A stretch of DNA of 10,448 nt, from contig CAMPGG010000105.1 of the NCBI GenBank assembly GCA_946885335.1, forward strand, positions 1 to 10,448. Direction: 5' to 3'. The position numbers and the translations under genes were made by a program. Positions 1-5,999 of this stretch are shown piece after piece (the stretch's first letter is position 1; each line of letters begins with the position of its first letter). A model generated the notes under the pieces. The model did no database searches and was not told the origin of the DNA. It was given only the letters and a program-made list of their open reading frames with translations. Source of the stretch: an uncultured Chitinophagaceae bacterium (GTDB taxonomy: Bacteria; Bacteroidota; Bacteroidia; Chitinophagales; Chitinophagaceae).

Positions 1-472
1 ATGGCTCAAACTTTGCCTTGCCTATAAAATATCCTAACATCACACCAAAAGTTGCATGCGCTGGAATAGCCAAAAACATTCTTGCAATGGCTACTGAATA
101 GCCATATTGCATTACATAACCGATATTCTCAATAGTTGCGAATCCCATGCTAACTACAACTGCATAGATGATCCCATCCAAAGGTTCGTCAAAACTTTTT
201 CGGGAATAACAATAATAACGAACGACCAAAAATTTGAAAAATTCTTCTATCAATCCTACTACGCCATAAGCCACAACTGCTGTTGCAAGAACACTGTTGC
301 CAAAAAAAGGAATTAAAAGGGATTCAATTAAAAATGCGGGAATGATCGCAAGCATACCCAATATAAAACTGATAAGCAAAGTGATCTTGGGTTCGCGGTT
401 ATATATATCCTTATGAAAAATATAAAAACAAATAGCTAACCCAGGTGCAATAGATAATGCCAGCAGCAACAT
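1..472 (-). CDS. PrsW-family intramembrane metalloprotease, C-terminus cut off by window edge
   Basis: The minus strand is open from an ATG at 472 to the left edge, giving 157 residues of a polytopic membrane protein. Seen: a hydrophobic first helix (about residues 2-19), further helices at about 30-56 and 61-75, then the motif EEFFKF with Glu76, Glu77 and Lys80. Next come FDEPLDGIIYA (93-103), GFATIEN (110-116) and IPAHATFG (136-143). The paired Glu, the later Glu-Asn and the His are the conserved putative metal/catalytic positions of the PrsW family (known in Bacillus for site-1 cleavage of the anti-sigma factor RsiW, and part of the wider CPBP/Abi-like group). The Bacillus protein is about 218 residues, so roughly the last quarter is missing here. 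The substrate in Bacteroidota is not known and no anti-sigma factor is visible nearby. The gene is divergent from the small membrane protein at 600. No good ribosome binding site is seen, which is usual for this phylum. Confidence 0.85.
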   Translation of the reverse strand, partial: MLLLALSIAPGLAICFYIFHKDIYNREPKITLLISFILGMLAIIPAFLIESLLIPFFGNSVLATAVVAYGVVGLIEEFFKFLVVRYYCYSRKSFDEPLDGIIYAVVVSMGFATIENIGYVMQYGYSVAIARMFLAIPAHATFGVMLGYFIGKAKFEP

Positions 473-599
473 GCAGAAACATTTTTATGAAGATAAGCGA
501 ACAATATTTTGTTGCAGGCATTTCTGCATTTTCAATAAATAATGAAAATGAATTTGTAAACATTTCTATTTATATTTCAACAAAACAGCTGGTCACATC
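473..599. promoter_or_regulatory. Divergent intergenic region with two small inverted repeats
   Basis: This gap separates the divergent PrsW gene and the 600-866 gene, so it must hold both promoters. Two short inverted repeats are visible: AACAA-TATT-TTGTT at about 500-513, and TGCAG-GCATTT-CTGCA just after it. A near match to the Bacteroidota -7 box, TGAATTTG (one mismatch to TAnnTTTG), lies at 549-556 on the plus strand, but no -33 TTG sits at the usual distance. The promoter calls are therefore weak; no hairpin terminator is seen. Confidence 0.3.
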
Positions 600-866
600 A
601 TGCTAAAAAAAATTGAACCAGATAAGTGGCGGCATTTTTTTGCCGGGATAATCATGGGACTGATTTTACAATTAGTAAGTATTTTTTTGTTTCCATCTTT
701 ATTTATCGCCATCCTGTTTACATTGCTTGTTGTAATTGTTGTAAGTTATGGTTTTGAATTATTTTCCCTGCTGACAGGGCTAGGTTACTACGATTTTATG
801 GATGCAGTAGCTACAATAATTGGAGGCTTAACAGGCATGGGAATCATTTTATTATTCCAACTTTAA
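600..866 (+). CDS. Small integral membrane protein of unknown function (88 aa)
   Basis: The protein starts with a short charged segment (LKKIEPDKWRHF), followed by two long hydrophobic stretches (about 14-34 and 35-58) and a third, glycine-rich one at 69-87 (ATIIGGLTGMGIILL). The arrangement of DKWRHF near the N-terminus, an E/F-rich turn (YGFELF), then GYYDFMDAVATIIGG, resembles the pattern of small YfiM/DUF2279-like and VanZ-like membrane proteins, where 'DKxxH..aG', 'xE..D' and 'D..DaxaxxxGg' recur. This is pattern similarity, not a firm family call. The ATG at 600 follows the divergent gap; the stop at 864-866 is 28 bases from the stop of the convergent PepSY gene. No catalytic residue set is recognised. 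Confidence 0.7.
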   Translation: MLKKIEPDKWRHFFAGIIMGLILQLVSIFLFPSLFIAILFTLLVVIVVSYGFELFSLLTGLGYYDFMDAVATIIGGLTGMGIILLFQL

Positions 867-894
867 CCGGTCAACAGTGCAATACCAGGTCATC

Positions 895-1482
895 TTAATA
901 ATGCTTTCGCATTCGTTTAGGACCATACCATAACCAAAATCCAGTTACAGTAAAAAGGATCAATGCGAGACCCATCACAGTTGTATAAAAAAGTTTAAAA
1001 AGCCCTGCACTTGTATTTAATAAATTATCAATGATAGATCCATCATGAATATGTTCAATAAAATCTGACCGGCGCTGTTCAACTTGTAAAAGCTTGCCGG
1101 TTGATCCATCTAATTGTAATCCCCAATAATGATTCTTGAAACTAAACTTTACAACCCCTTTTCCCGGTCTTACATCAATGCGATCAATTTCATCGGATAA
1201 GGATGGTGAAACATTTTGATGAAGAAATTGAACAGCCAACAATTGAAGACTGTCCATGGGTAGCCAGGTTTTAAGATCAGAACTTGTTCCGGATTGAGTA
1301 TCCGCAAGTATGAGACCGGCTGAATGTTTTTTCCATCCTAATAACAAACCGGTTATTGCTACAATAAAAAAGAAGACAAACAACAATGCCCCGGTAACCC
1401 GGTGAATTTTCCTGAATACCCTAAGCACTTTAGCCTGCTTAACACGTTTATTTTTTTGATCCATACCCGGAGTCTCCTTCAT
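895..1482 (-). CDS. PepSY-associated transmembrane domain protein
   Basis: The 195-residue protein has a basic N-terminus, then FRKIHRVTGALLF (about 23-35), the typical entry of a PepSY-associated TM helix with a conserved His (27). Helix 1 spans about 31-50. A periplasmic segment (51-160) contains the PepSY-like strand-turn GLQLDGSTGKLLQ (121-133) and an HIHDGS motif (144-149). Helix 2 spans about 164-186 and ends in WLWYGPKR. Two helices around one PepSY-like segment match the short PepSY_TM proteins of Bacteroidota, relatives of iron-uptake associated PiuB-type proteins. The His residues could bind haem or metal, but that is inference. The start is uncertain: ATG 1482 opens the frame, but an in-frame ATG at 1464 is preceded at 9 bases by AAGGAG, giving 189 residues. 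The gene is convergent with the small membrane protein and divergent from the hydroxylase gene, so it is transcribed alone. Confidence 0.82.
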   Translation of the reverse strand: MKETPGMDQKNKRVKQAKVLRVFRKIHRVTGALLFVFFFIVAITGLLLGWKKHSAGLILADTQSGTSSDLKTWLPMDSLQLLAVQFLHQNVSPSLSDEIDRIDVRPGKGVVKFSFKNHYWGLQLDGSTGKLLQVEQRRSDFIEHIHDGSIIDNLLNTSAGLFKLFYTTVMGLALILFTVTGFWLWYGPKRMRKHY

Positions 1483-1485
1483 TTG

Positions 1486-1500
1486 AAATTTGTCAAATTT
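1486..1500. promoter_or_regulatory. 15-bp palindrome, candidate operator of the PepSY gene
   Basis: The sequence is a perfect inverted repeat, AAATTTG-T-CAAATTT, centred on 1493 and ending 3 bases before the ATG at 1482. One arm is part of the -7 box of the same gene, so a dimeric regulator bound here would block transcription. No regulator gene is present in the window. Chance occurrence in AT-rich DNA is possible. Confidence 0.45.
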
Positions 1501-1501
1501 A
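1494..1501 (-). promoter_or_regulatory. Bacteroidota-type -7 box of the PepSY gene
   Basis: Read on the minus strand this is TAAATTTG, a full match to the Bacteroidota TAnnTTTG element. It lies 11 bases before the ATG at 1482, so transcription would start about 4 to 6 bases before that codon. The nearest upstream TTG is only 13 bases away, shorter than the usual -33 spacing, so support rests on the -7 box alone. Confidence 0.45.
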
Positions 1502-1683
1502 TTATTTTGCTAACCAAGAAGCTTATTTAATTATTGATGGTTTGTAAGTGGATCAGCAATTTTGCAGAGAAAGAGGGCACAATTTTTTTGTAATTAAACT
1601 ATATATTTTTATAAATTACATGATTTCAGTCTTGTGAAGTTGTTTAAAATTAGGTTCTGATTTTCTGACCATAATATACCTGC

Positions 1684-2664
1684 ATGTTTTTTATTCAGTT
1701 TACTTCTTTTTTTGGAGCCCCTGAGATCTCTTTAGCAGAATTGGATGGCATAAACAGTAAAGCGCCGGATATTATTGTATGGGCTGCACCGGTTATGTTC
1801 TTTTTTGTTTTACTGGAGTGGTTTATTTCCTACAGGCAAAACAGGAAATTATATGAAAAAAAGGAAACGATCGGTTCCATTTTAGTCGGGATTGGTAATG
1901 TGATCATTGGAACGGCATTAAAATTGGCGCTATTCGCAATAATTATTTGGGTTTACAACCTGGTGCCCTGGAGAATGTATTTTTCATGGTGGTCTTTTTT
2001 ACCCTGTTATATTCTATTTGATTTATGCAGTTACTGGGCACATCGCATTTCGCATCAGCAAAGATTTTGGTGGGCCACACATGTAGTGCATCATACTGGT
2101 GAACATTATAACCTGACCGTTTCTTTCAGGTTAAGTTGGGTACAGCACATAAAATTAATTTTCTTTTTGCCGGTAGCCATTATCGGTTTTCATCCTATCA
2201 TCATTTTTACCGTAAACCAGATTGCCGTACTGTTCCAGTTTTGGGTGCATACAGAGTATATCAGGAAATTACACCCCGTAATTGAGTATATTTTTGCAAC
2301 ACCTTCCAATCACAGGGTGCATCATGGTTCACAGGAAAAATATATGAATAAGAATTATGGTGCCACTTTTATTATATGGGACCGGATTTTTGGAACTTAT
2401 CAACCGGAAGAGGAACAAGTGAGATATGGTGTTACGCATCCTATAGATCATAAAGCAAATCCTTTGTACATCAATTTTCATGAATATCTTGATATGTGGA
2501 AAGATGTAAAAAGTGCGAAAGGTTTAAAAATGAAACTTTTTTACATTTTCGGAGATCCTATAGATATTGATAAATTTAAAACAGCACAACTCCAGGCTGC
2601 AATGGAAAAAAAACAGCCTCAAAAAGTCAACATCGGAAATAAAGCTGATGAACAACGGGCTTAA
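1684..2664 (+). CDS. Sterol desaturase / fatty acid hydroxylase superfamily membrane enzyme
   Basis: The 326-residue protein is a di-iron, histidine-cluster membrane oxygenase (fatty acid hydroxylase superfamily, PF04116 type). Hydrophobic segments lie at about 29-50, 64-92, 100-117 and 155-187. The iron-binding clusters are complete: HRISH (120-124, HxxxH), HVVHH (133-137, HxxHH) followed by EHYN, then H189 and H197, and NHRVHHG (209-215, HxxHH). The linker WATHVVHHTGEHYNLT and the ending GATFIIWDRIFGTY are typical of the AGMO-like branch (alkylglycerol monooxygenase, TMEM195-like). The reaction is therefore probably O2-dependent hydroxylation of a lipid in the inner membrane; the substrate (alkyl lipid, fatty acyl chain or carotenoid) cannot be read from sequence. 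The tail after about 285 is charged and not conserved. The start is ATG 1684; no convincing promoter was found in the 201-base gap upstream. The stop is 3 bases from the convergent GCSTDSS gene. Confidence 0.93.
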   Translation: MFFIQFTSFFGAPEISLAELDGINSKAPDIIVWAAPVMFFFVLLEWFISYRQNRKLYEKKETIGSILVGIGNVIIGTALKLALFAIIIWVYNLVPWRMYFSWWSFLPCYILFDLCSYWAHRISHQQRFWWATHVVHHTGEHYNLTVSFRLSWVQHIKLIFFLPVAIIGFHPIIIFTVNQIAVLFQFWVHTEYIRKLHPVIEYIFATPSNHRVHHGSQEKYMNKNYGATFIIWDRIFGTYQPEEEQVRYGVTHPIDHKANPLYINFHEYLDMWKDVKSAKGLKMKLFYIFGDPIDIDKFKTAQLQAAMEKKQPQKVNIGNKADEQRA

Positions 2665-2667
2665 TAA

Positions 2668-3177
2668 TTATAATGATACCGGAAGCTTCTTAGCCAGCCA
2701 GCTATCTTTAATGGGGATGATCCAGTTACTTTCTAATTCTTTTTTTGTCAATACCACATTATTGAAATAGAATGTATCGGCATCAATAAAATTATTTTCA
2801 AAAGCATATTTAAGTTGGGAGAGGGGTAATAATTCAATTTTATCTTTCACTAAAAATGCCAGTGTGGTCCGATCGAATAGTTGTACGTTGAATTGCTTTT
2901 CAATCTCTTTAATTACACGCACCGAGCTATCAGTACTGCAGCCTCCAACACTTGTAGCAGATTCATCTGCCATTAATAAAATGAATTGACCAAAAAGCAA
3001 AGTGCCGAATCCTTTAACGGGCTCACCATGGGAGTTCCACTTTTCAATAAAATTGTCAATGATCGTTTCAATTTCCAGTGCTTCTGAAAGTGAAAACAAG
3101 CGATTGCTTTGGTAAATCCACACACGGGATGTTGGTGCAAAATCAGCAGGGAGTAAATGTTGAAAATTTAAATTCAT
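2668..3177 (-). CDS. Conserved Bacteroidota protein with GCSTDSS motif, function unknown
   Basis: The 169-residue soluble protein has no signal peptide or membrane helix. Recognisable conserved blocks are RVWIYQSNRLFSLSEA (18-33), EKWNSHGEPVKGFG (45-58), FILLMADE (65-72), GGCSTDSSV (78-86) and FDRTTLAFL (101-109). This is a family common in Bacteroidota genomes, where entries are often labelled 'ABC transporter ATPase'. That label is not supported here: there is no Walker A, Walker B or ABC signature. The single Cys80 in GCSTDSS, followed by acidic and hydroxyl residues, is the most conspicuous candidate functional site. The gene lies 32 bases behind the CCG-domain Fe-S protein on the same strand and is probably cotranscribed with it, which hints at a redox or Fe-S related role (inference). 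It is convergent with the hydroxylase gene. Confidence 0.85.
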   Translation of the reverse strand: MNLNFQHLLPADFAPTSRVWIYQSNRLFSLSEALEIETIIDNFIEKWNSHGEPVKGFGTLLFGQFILLMADESATSVGGCSTDSSVRVIKEIEKQFNVQLFDRTTLAFLVKDKIELLPLSQLKYAFENNFIDADTFYFNNVVLTKKELESNWIIPIKDSWLAKKLPVSL

Positions 3178-3209
3178 AACGCAAAATTACTAAAATCAAC
3201 AAAGGCATC

Positions 3210-4010
3210 CTATTGCACCGGATCATTTTCTTGTTGTAAACTGGCTGCAATCAATTCAGCAATATCCATTACCTGTACATGGTCTTCTTTTTCGGCACTT
3301 TTCATGCCATCCATCAACATGGTATTACAAAATGGACAAGCAGAAGCAACAATAGAAGCATTCGTGGCAATGGCTTCTTCACTTCTTTCAATGTTGATGC
3401 GTTTGTTTCCTGCTTCTTCTTCCTTAAACATTTGCGCTCCACCGGCGCCACAACAAAGGCCGTTAGATCTGCATCGTTTCATTTCCACCAATTCTGAATC
3501 CAAAGCTTCCAAAACTTTTCGGGGCGCATCATAAATATTATTCGCTCTTCCCAGGTAACAACTATCATGAAATGTTATTCGCTTGCCTTTGTAGGGTCCA
3601 CCTTCTTTTAACCGCACTTTTCCTTCATCAATCAATTGCTGTAAAAAAGTGGAGTGGTGGATCACTTCATATTGGCCGCCTAATTCAGGATATTCATTTT
3701 TAATAATATTGAAACAATGCGGGCAGGCCGTTACAATTTTTTTAATGCCATAATTATTCAGCACCTGTATATTCTGGTAAGCCATCATCTGGAACATAAA
3801 TTCATTACCGGCCCGGCGGACCGGATCGCCGGTGCACATTTCTTCTTTTCCAAGTATGGCGTAATTGATGCCAACTTTGTCAAGGATAGTAACAAAAGCT
3901 TTTGTGATTTTTTGGGCACGCTGGTCAAAACTTCCCGCACAACCTACCCAAAATAATATTTCAGGTGATTGTCCATTGGCAAATAGATCTGCAACTGTAG
4001 GTATGTTCAT
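3210..4010 (-). CDS. CCG-domain (Fe-S)-binding protein, HdrB/LutA/GlpC-like
   Basis: The 266-residue cytoplasmic protein has two cysteine-rich CCG domains, as in heterodisulfide reductase subunit B, lactate-oxidation LutA and the C-terminal half of GlpC. Domain 1: C24 (WVGCAGS), C59 (EMCTGDP) and C96-x2-C99 (ACPHC). It has CTG where the canonical motif is CCG, so it keeps four rather than five Cys. Domain 2: C151 (HDSCYLGR), C186-C187-G (GLCCGAGG) and C225-x2-C228 (ACPFC), a full motif set, with an extra C180. In relatives the CCG domain binds a non-cubane [4Fe-4S] cluster or a zinc and passes electrons between a ferredoxin-like subunit and a substrate. In many Bacteroidota a larger 4Fe-4S dicluster partner is encoded just upstream; here the upstream 271 bases hold no such gene. 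The GCSTDSS gene follows in the same operon. The start is ATG 4010. Confidence 0.9.
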   Translation of the reverse strand: MNIPTVADLFANGQSPEILFWVGCAGSFDQRAQKITKAFVTILDKVGINYAILGKEEMCTGDPVRRAGNEFMFQMMAYQNIQVLNNYGIKKIVTACPHCFNIIKNEYPELGGQYEVIHHSTFLQQLIDEGKVRLKEGGPYKGKRITFHDSCYLGRANNIYDAPRKVLEALDSELVEMKRCRSNGLCCGAGGAQMFKEEEAGNKRINIERSEEAIATNASIVASACPFCNTMLMDGMKSAEKEDHVQVMDIAELIAASLQQENDPVQ

Positions 4011-4036
4011 ATAATAACCTGTAGGTAAGCCTTAAA

Positions 4037-4054
4037 ATTATTGAATGCAATAAT
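4037..4054. repeat. Inverted repeat upstream of the Fe-S gene
   Basis: ATTATTG-AATG-CAATAAT is a perfect 7-base inverted repeat with a 4-base spacer. It lies 27 bases before the start codon of the CCG-domain gene, where a regulator could bind. It is AT-rich, so chance is possible. No T-run follows, so it is not a terminator. Confidence 0.3.
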
Positions 4055-4239
4055 AACGAATAACGGGGTAAACCCAATATACGCATCCAATAAAACAGGT
4101 AGAAACGAAGTAAAAATTTAAAAGTAAAAAGTCAAAAAAAATATTATTGAAATATTCCTGATTGGCTAGTATGATTGAATAAAGTTTTTCATTTTACTTT
4201 TTTCATTTTGCATTCTCCTCTCATTGTCAAAGTGCGTAA

Positions 4240-4270
4240 TTGTCTAATTGCCTCAATCCGGTTATTTTTG
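4240..4270 (+). promoter_or_regulatory. Promoter of the ATP-grasp gene
   Basis: A full -7 box TATTTTTG at 4263-4270 is preceded by TTG at 4240-4242 with a 20-base spacer, close to the Bacteroidota -33/-7 arrangement. The ATG at 4282 is only 11 bases after the -7 box, so the leader would be about 4 to 6 bases. The promoter also rules out the TTG at 4240 as a start codon. Confidence 0.6.
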
Positions 4271-4281
4271 CGGGATTAGCT

Positions 4282-5325
4282 ATGGTTAAAAAAAGTTTTC
4301 TGGACAGGATCAGTAATTGGGAAAAATGGCCTTTCAAAATATTATATTTCCCCATCAGTTTTGTTTGGATATGGTATTGCATAAAAGCCAGGTCACTATG
4401 GTTTTTCAGTTCATCCAATCCAACATTAACATTTGGAGGCTTTGAAGGGGAGAGTAAGAAGGAAATGTATGATCAGTTACCAGCAGATACATTCCCGCAA
4501 ACAATCTATATTCAAAATGGTATCCCTTTTGAAGAAGTTGAGAAAACCATTTCTGATAACGGCTTCACCTATCCATTTGTCGTAAAGCCGGATGTAGGCA
4601 TGAAGGGAATTCTTTTTAGAAAAATTGACGACCGGGAGCAATTGAGAAAATATCACGAACGTATGCCTGTGGAATACATCGTACAGGGACTGATTGAACT
4701 GCCGATTGAACTGAGTGTTTTTTATTATCGTCACCCGGCAAGTGAGAGGGGCGTGATCAGTGGAATGATTCAAAAAGAATTACTGGAAGTAACAGGAGAT
4801 GGAAAGAGTACATTATGGGAATTGATATTAAAACATCCGAGGGCTTCATTGAGACTGGCAGAAATGAAACACCGGCATGAACACCGGCTTGAACGGGTGC
4901 TTGAAGATGGCAAACATTTTTATCTTTCATATGCGGGTAACCATAACCGTGGTGCACGTTTTATCAGCCTGGCAAAAGAAATAGATGATCAGTTGCTGGA
5001 TGTTTTCGATAAACTAAGCAAGTATAGCGGTCAATTTTATTATGGCCGGTATGATATTAAGTGTTCTTCTATTGCGGAATTGAAAGAAGGTAAAAATTAT
5101 TCAATCATTGAATTCAATGGTTGTGGGGCTGAACCCAATCATATTTATGATAATGACCAAACTTTATTACAGGCTTACGCCGAAATTTTAAAGCATTGGA
5201 AAGTATTATACCAGATCAGCAAATACAATCATGAAAATGGAACACCATATTGGCCATTTTTAAAAGGCTATCGTTTTTTAAATAAAGCGAGAGCTCATTT
5301 TAAGATGCTGGAAAAATTTGATTAA
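4282..5325 (+). CDS. Membrane-associated ATP-grasp ligase, substrate unknown
   Basis: The 347-residue protein begins with a hydrophobic segment (about 17-32, FKILYFPISFVWIWY) that may anchor it to the inner membrane, then TLTFGGFEGESKKEMYDQLP (48-67). The ATP-grasp fold follows: the ATP-binding lysine in PFVVKPDVGMKG (98-109, K102), hinge motif EYIVQ (131-135), the phosphate loop VTGDGKSTLWELI (170-182), the region NHNRGARFI (220-228), and the metal ligands D258 (GRYDIK), E277 and N279 (IIEFNGCGAEP). The GDGKST-ELI loop resembles that of cyanophycin-synthetase and RimK-like carboxylate-amine ligases; databases tend to name such proteins only as ATP-grasp or D-Ala-D-Ala-ligase-like. It should form an acyl-phosphate and join it to an amine, but neither substrate can be named. 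The frame is open upstream to a TTG at 4240, yet that would put the promoter inside the gene, so ATG 4282 is chosen. The YceI gene follows after 91 bases. Confidence 0.85.
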   Translation: MVKKSFLDRISNWEKWPFKILYFPISFVWIWYCIKARSLWFFSSSNPTLTFGGFEGESKKEMYDQLPADTFPQTIYIQNGIPFEEVEKTISDNGFTYPFVVKPDVGMKGILFRKIDDREQLRKYHERMPVEYIVQGLIELPIELSVFYYRHPASERGVISGMIQKELLEVTGDGKSTLWELILKHPRASLRLAEMKHRHEHRLERVLEDGKHFYLSYAGNHNRGARFISLAKEIDDQLLDVFDKLSKYSGQFYYGRYDIKCSSIAELKEGKNYSIIEFNGCGAEPNHIYDNDQTLLQAYAEILKHWKVLYQISKYNHENGTPYWPFLKGYRFLNKARAHFKMLEKFD

Positions 5326-5416
5326 AAAATTTAATACAACATTCTCATTTACAAGCAACCAAATGAAGCTGAGTTTCGTTAATTGTAAACAGGTTGACCG
5401 TATCAATTTTATAATT

Positions 5417-5953
5417 ATGAAAAATTGGATTTGTACCATCTGCATAAGTTTTATTAGTGTATTAACTTTCGGCCAAACATTGAAACCGGTTGATGAAGGT
5501 TCTTCAGTAAAATTTGTAATTAAAAATTTTGGAATTAATACGCCCGGAAGTTTTGAAGGACTTTCAGGAATCATTCAATACAATGCTGAAAACCCGGTAA
5601 GCAGCGAATTTGATGTTAGTGTAAAAGCTGCATCCATTGATACTGATATTAAAGCAAGAGATAATCATTTGATGAAAGATGAATATTTCGATGTTGAAAA
5701 ATTTCCTGTTTTACATTTTAAATCAACAAAGATCACCCTTACCAATTCGGCCGAGCATTTGTACATGTTTGGTGTTATAACTATTAAAGGAATCAGTAAG
5801 GAGATAAAATTTCCATTTACAGTTAAACCCTCCGATGGAGGATATTTATTCCAGGGGACCTTTACCTTAAACCGCAGGGATTTTAATTTAGGTGGAAAGA
5901 GCATATCGTTATCAGATGAAGTAAATGTTGATCTGTCCATTTTAGCCCGGTGA
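5417..5953 (+). CDS. YceI-family secreted lipocalin-like protein
   Basis: The 178-residue protein has a signal peptide (1-20, MKNWICTICISFISVLTFGQ) with likely cleavage after FGQ, so it acts in the periplasm. YceI hallmarks follow in order: SSVKFVIKNFG (29-39) with SFEGLSGIIQYN (45-56), SIDTDIKARDNHLMKDEYFD (73-92), FPVLHFKST (96-104), GVITIKGISKEIKFPF (119-134) and FTLNRRDFNLGG (149-160). Members form a beta barrel that in known structures binds a polyisoprenoid lipid such as ubiquinone-type molecules; the role is unsettled. Length is normal for the family. The same frame is open from a TTG at 5318, but those 33 extra residues precede a perfect signal peptide and overlap the ATP-grasp gene, so ATG 5417 is preferred. 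It may be read through from the ATP-grasp gene, since no terminator is seen in between. Confidence 0.93.
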   Translation: MKNWICTICISFISVLTFGQTLKPVDEGSSVKFVIKNFGINTPGSFEGLSGIIQYNAENPVSSEFDVSVKAASIDTDIKARDNHLMKDEYFDVEKFPVLHFKSTKITLTNSAEHLYMFGVITIKGISKEIKFPFTVKPSDGGYLFQGTFTLNRRDFNLGGKSISLSDEVNVDLSILAR

Positions 5954-5987
5954 TAAGTTGATATGATGATAATTTAACCCACCATCT

Positions 5988-5995
5988 TATTTTTG
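5988..5995 (+). promoter_or_regulatory. -7 box of the LysE-type exporter gene
   Basis: TATTTTTG is a full match to TAnnTTTG and is followed after only four bases (CCGG) by the ATG at 6000. Transcription would begin at or next to the start codon, giving a leaderless mRNA. No TTG lies at the usual -33 distance; the nearest is 27 bases upstream at 5958-5960. Confidence 0.5.
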
Positions 5996-5999
5996 CCGG

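Larger units (their letters stand above)
4011..4281. other. Divergent intergenic region between the Fe-S operon and the ATP-grasp gene
   Basis: These 271 bases are very AT-rich, especially 4081-4215 with runs of A on one side and T on the other (about 4105-4140 and 4190-4210). It must hold the promoter for the Fe-S operon, but only degenerate -7 matches are seen on the minus strand, such as TATATTGG near 4074-4081. A short palindrome, AATATT-n5-AATATT, lies at 4140-4156. No RNA gene or reading frame of substance is seen. Confidence 0.4.

Noticed and set aside
107..316. Plus-strand reading frame of 69 codons
   Set aside because: It is antisense to the PrsW gene, whose family motifs are clear; the encoded peptide shows no family pattern.
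867..894. Possible bidirectional terminator between the convergent genes
   Set aside because: Only weak ACC/GGT pairing with mismatches and no T-run could be found.
2567..2770. Plus-strand reading frame spanning the convergent gene ends
   Set aside because: It overlaps the 3' ends of the hydroxylase and GCSTDSS genes in other frames and encodes nothing recognisable.
4240..4281. N-terminal extension of the ATP-grasp gene from a TTG
   Set aside because: The extension would contain the -7 box at 4263-4270 and uses TTG although a good ATG follows at 4282.
5318..5416. N-terminal extension of the YceI gene from a TTG
   Set aside because: It overlaps the end of the ATP-grasp gene and would bury a typical signal peptide that starts at ATG 5417.
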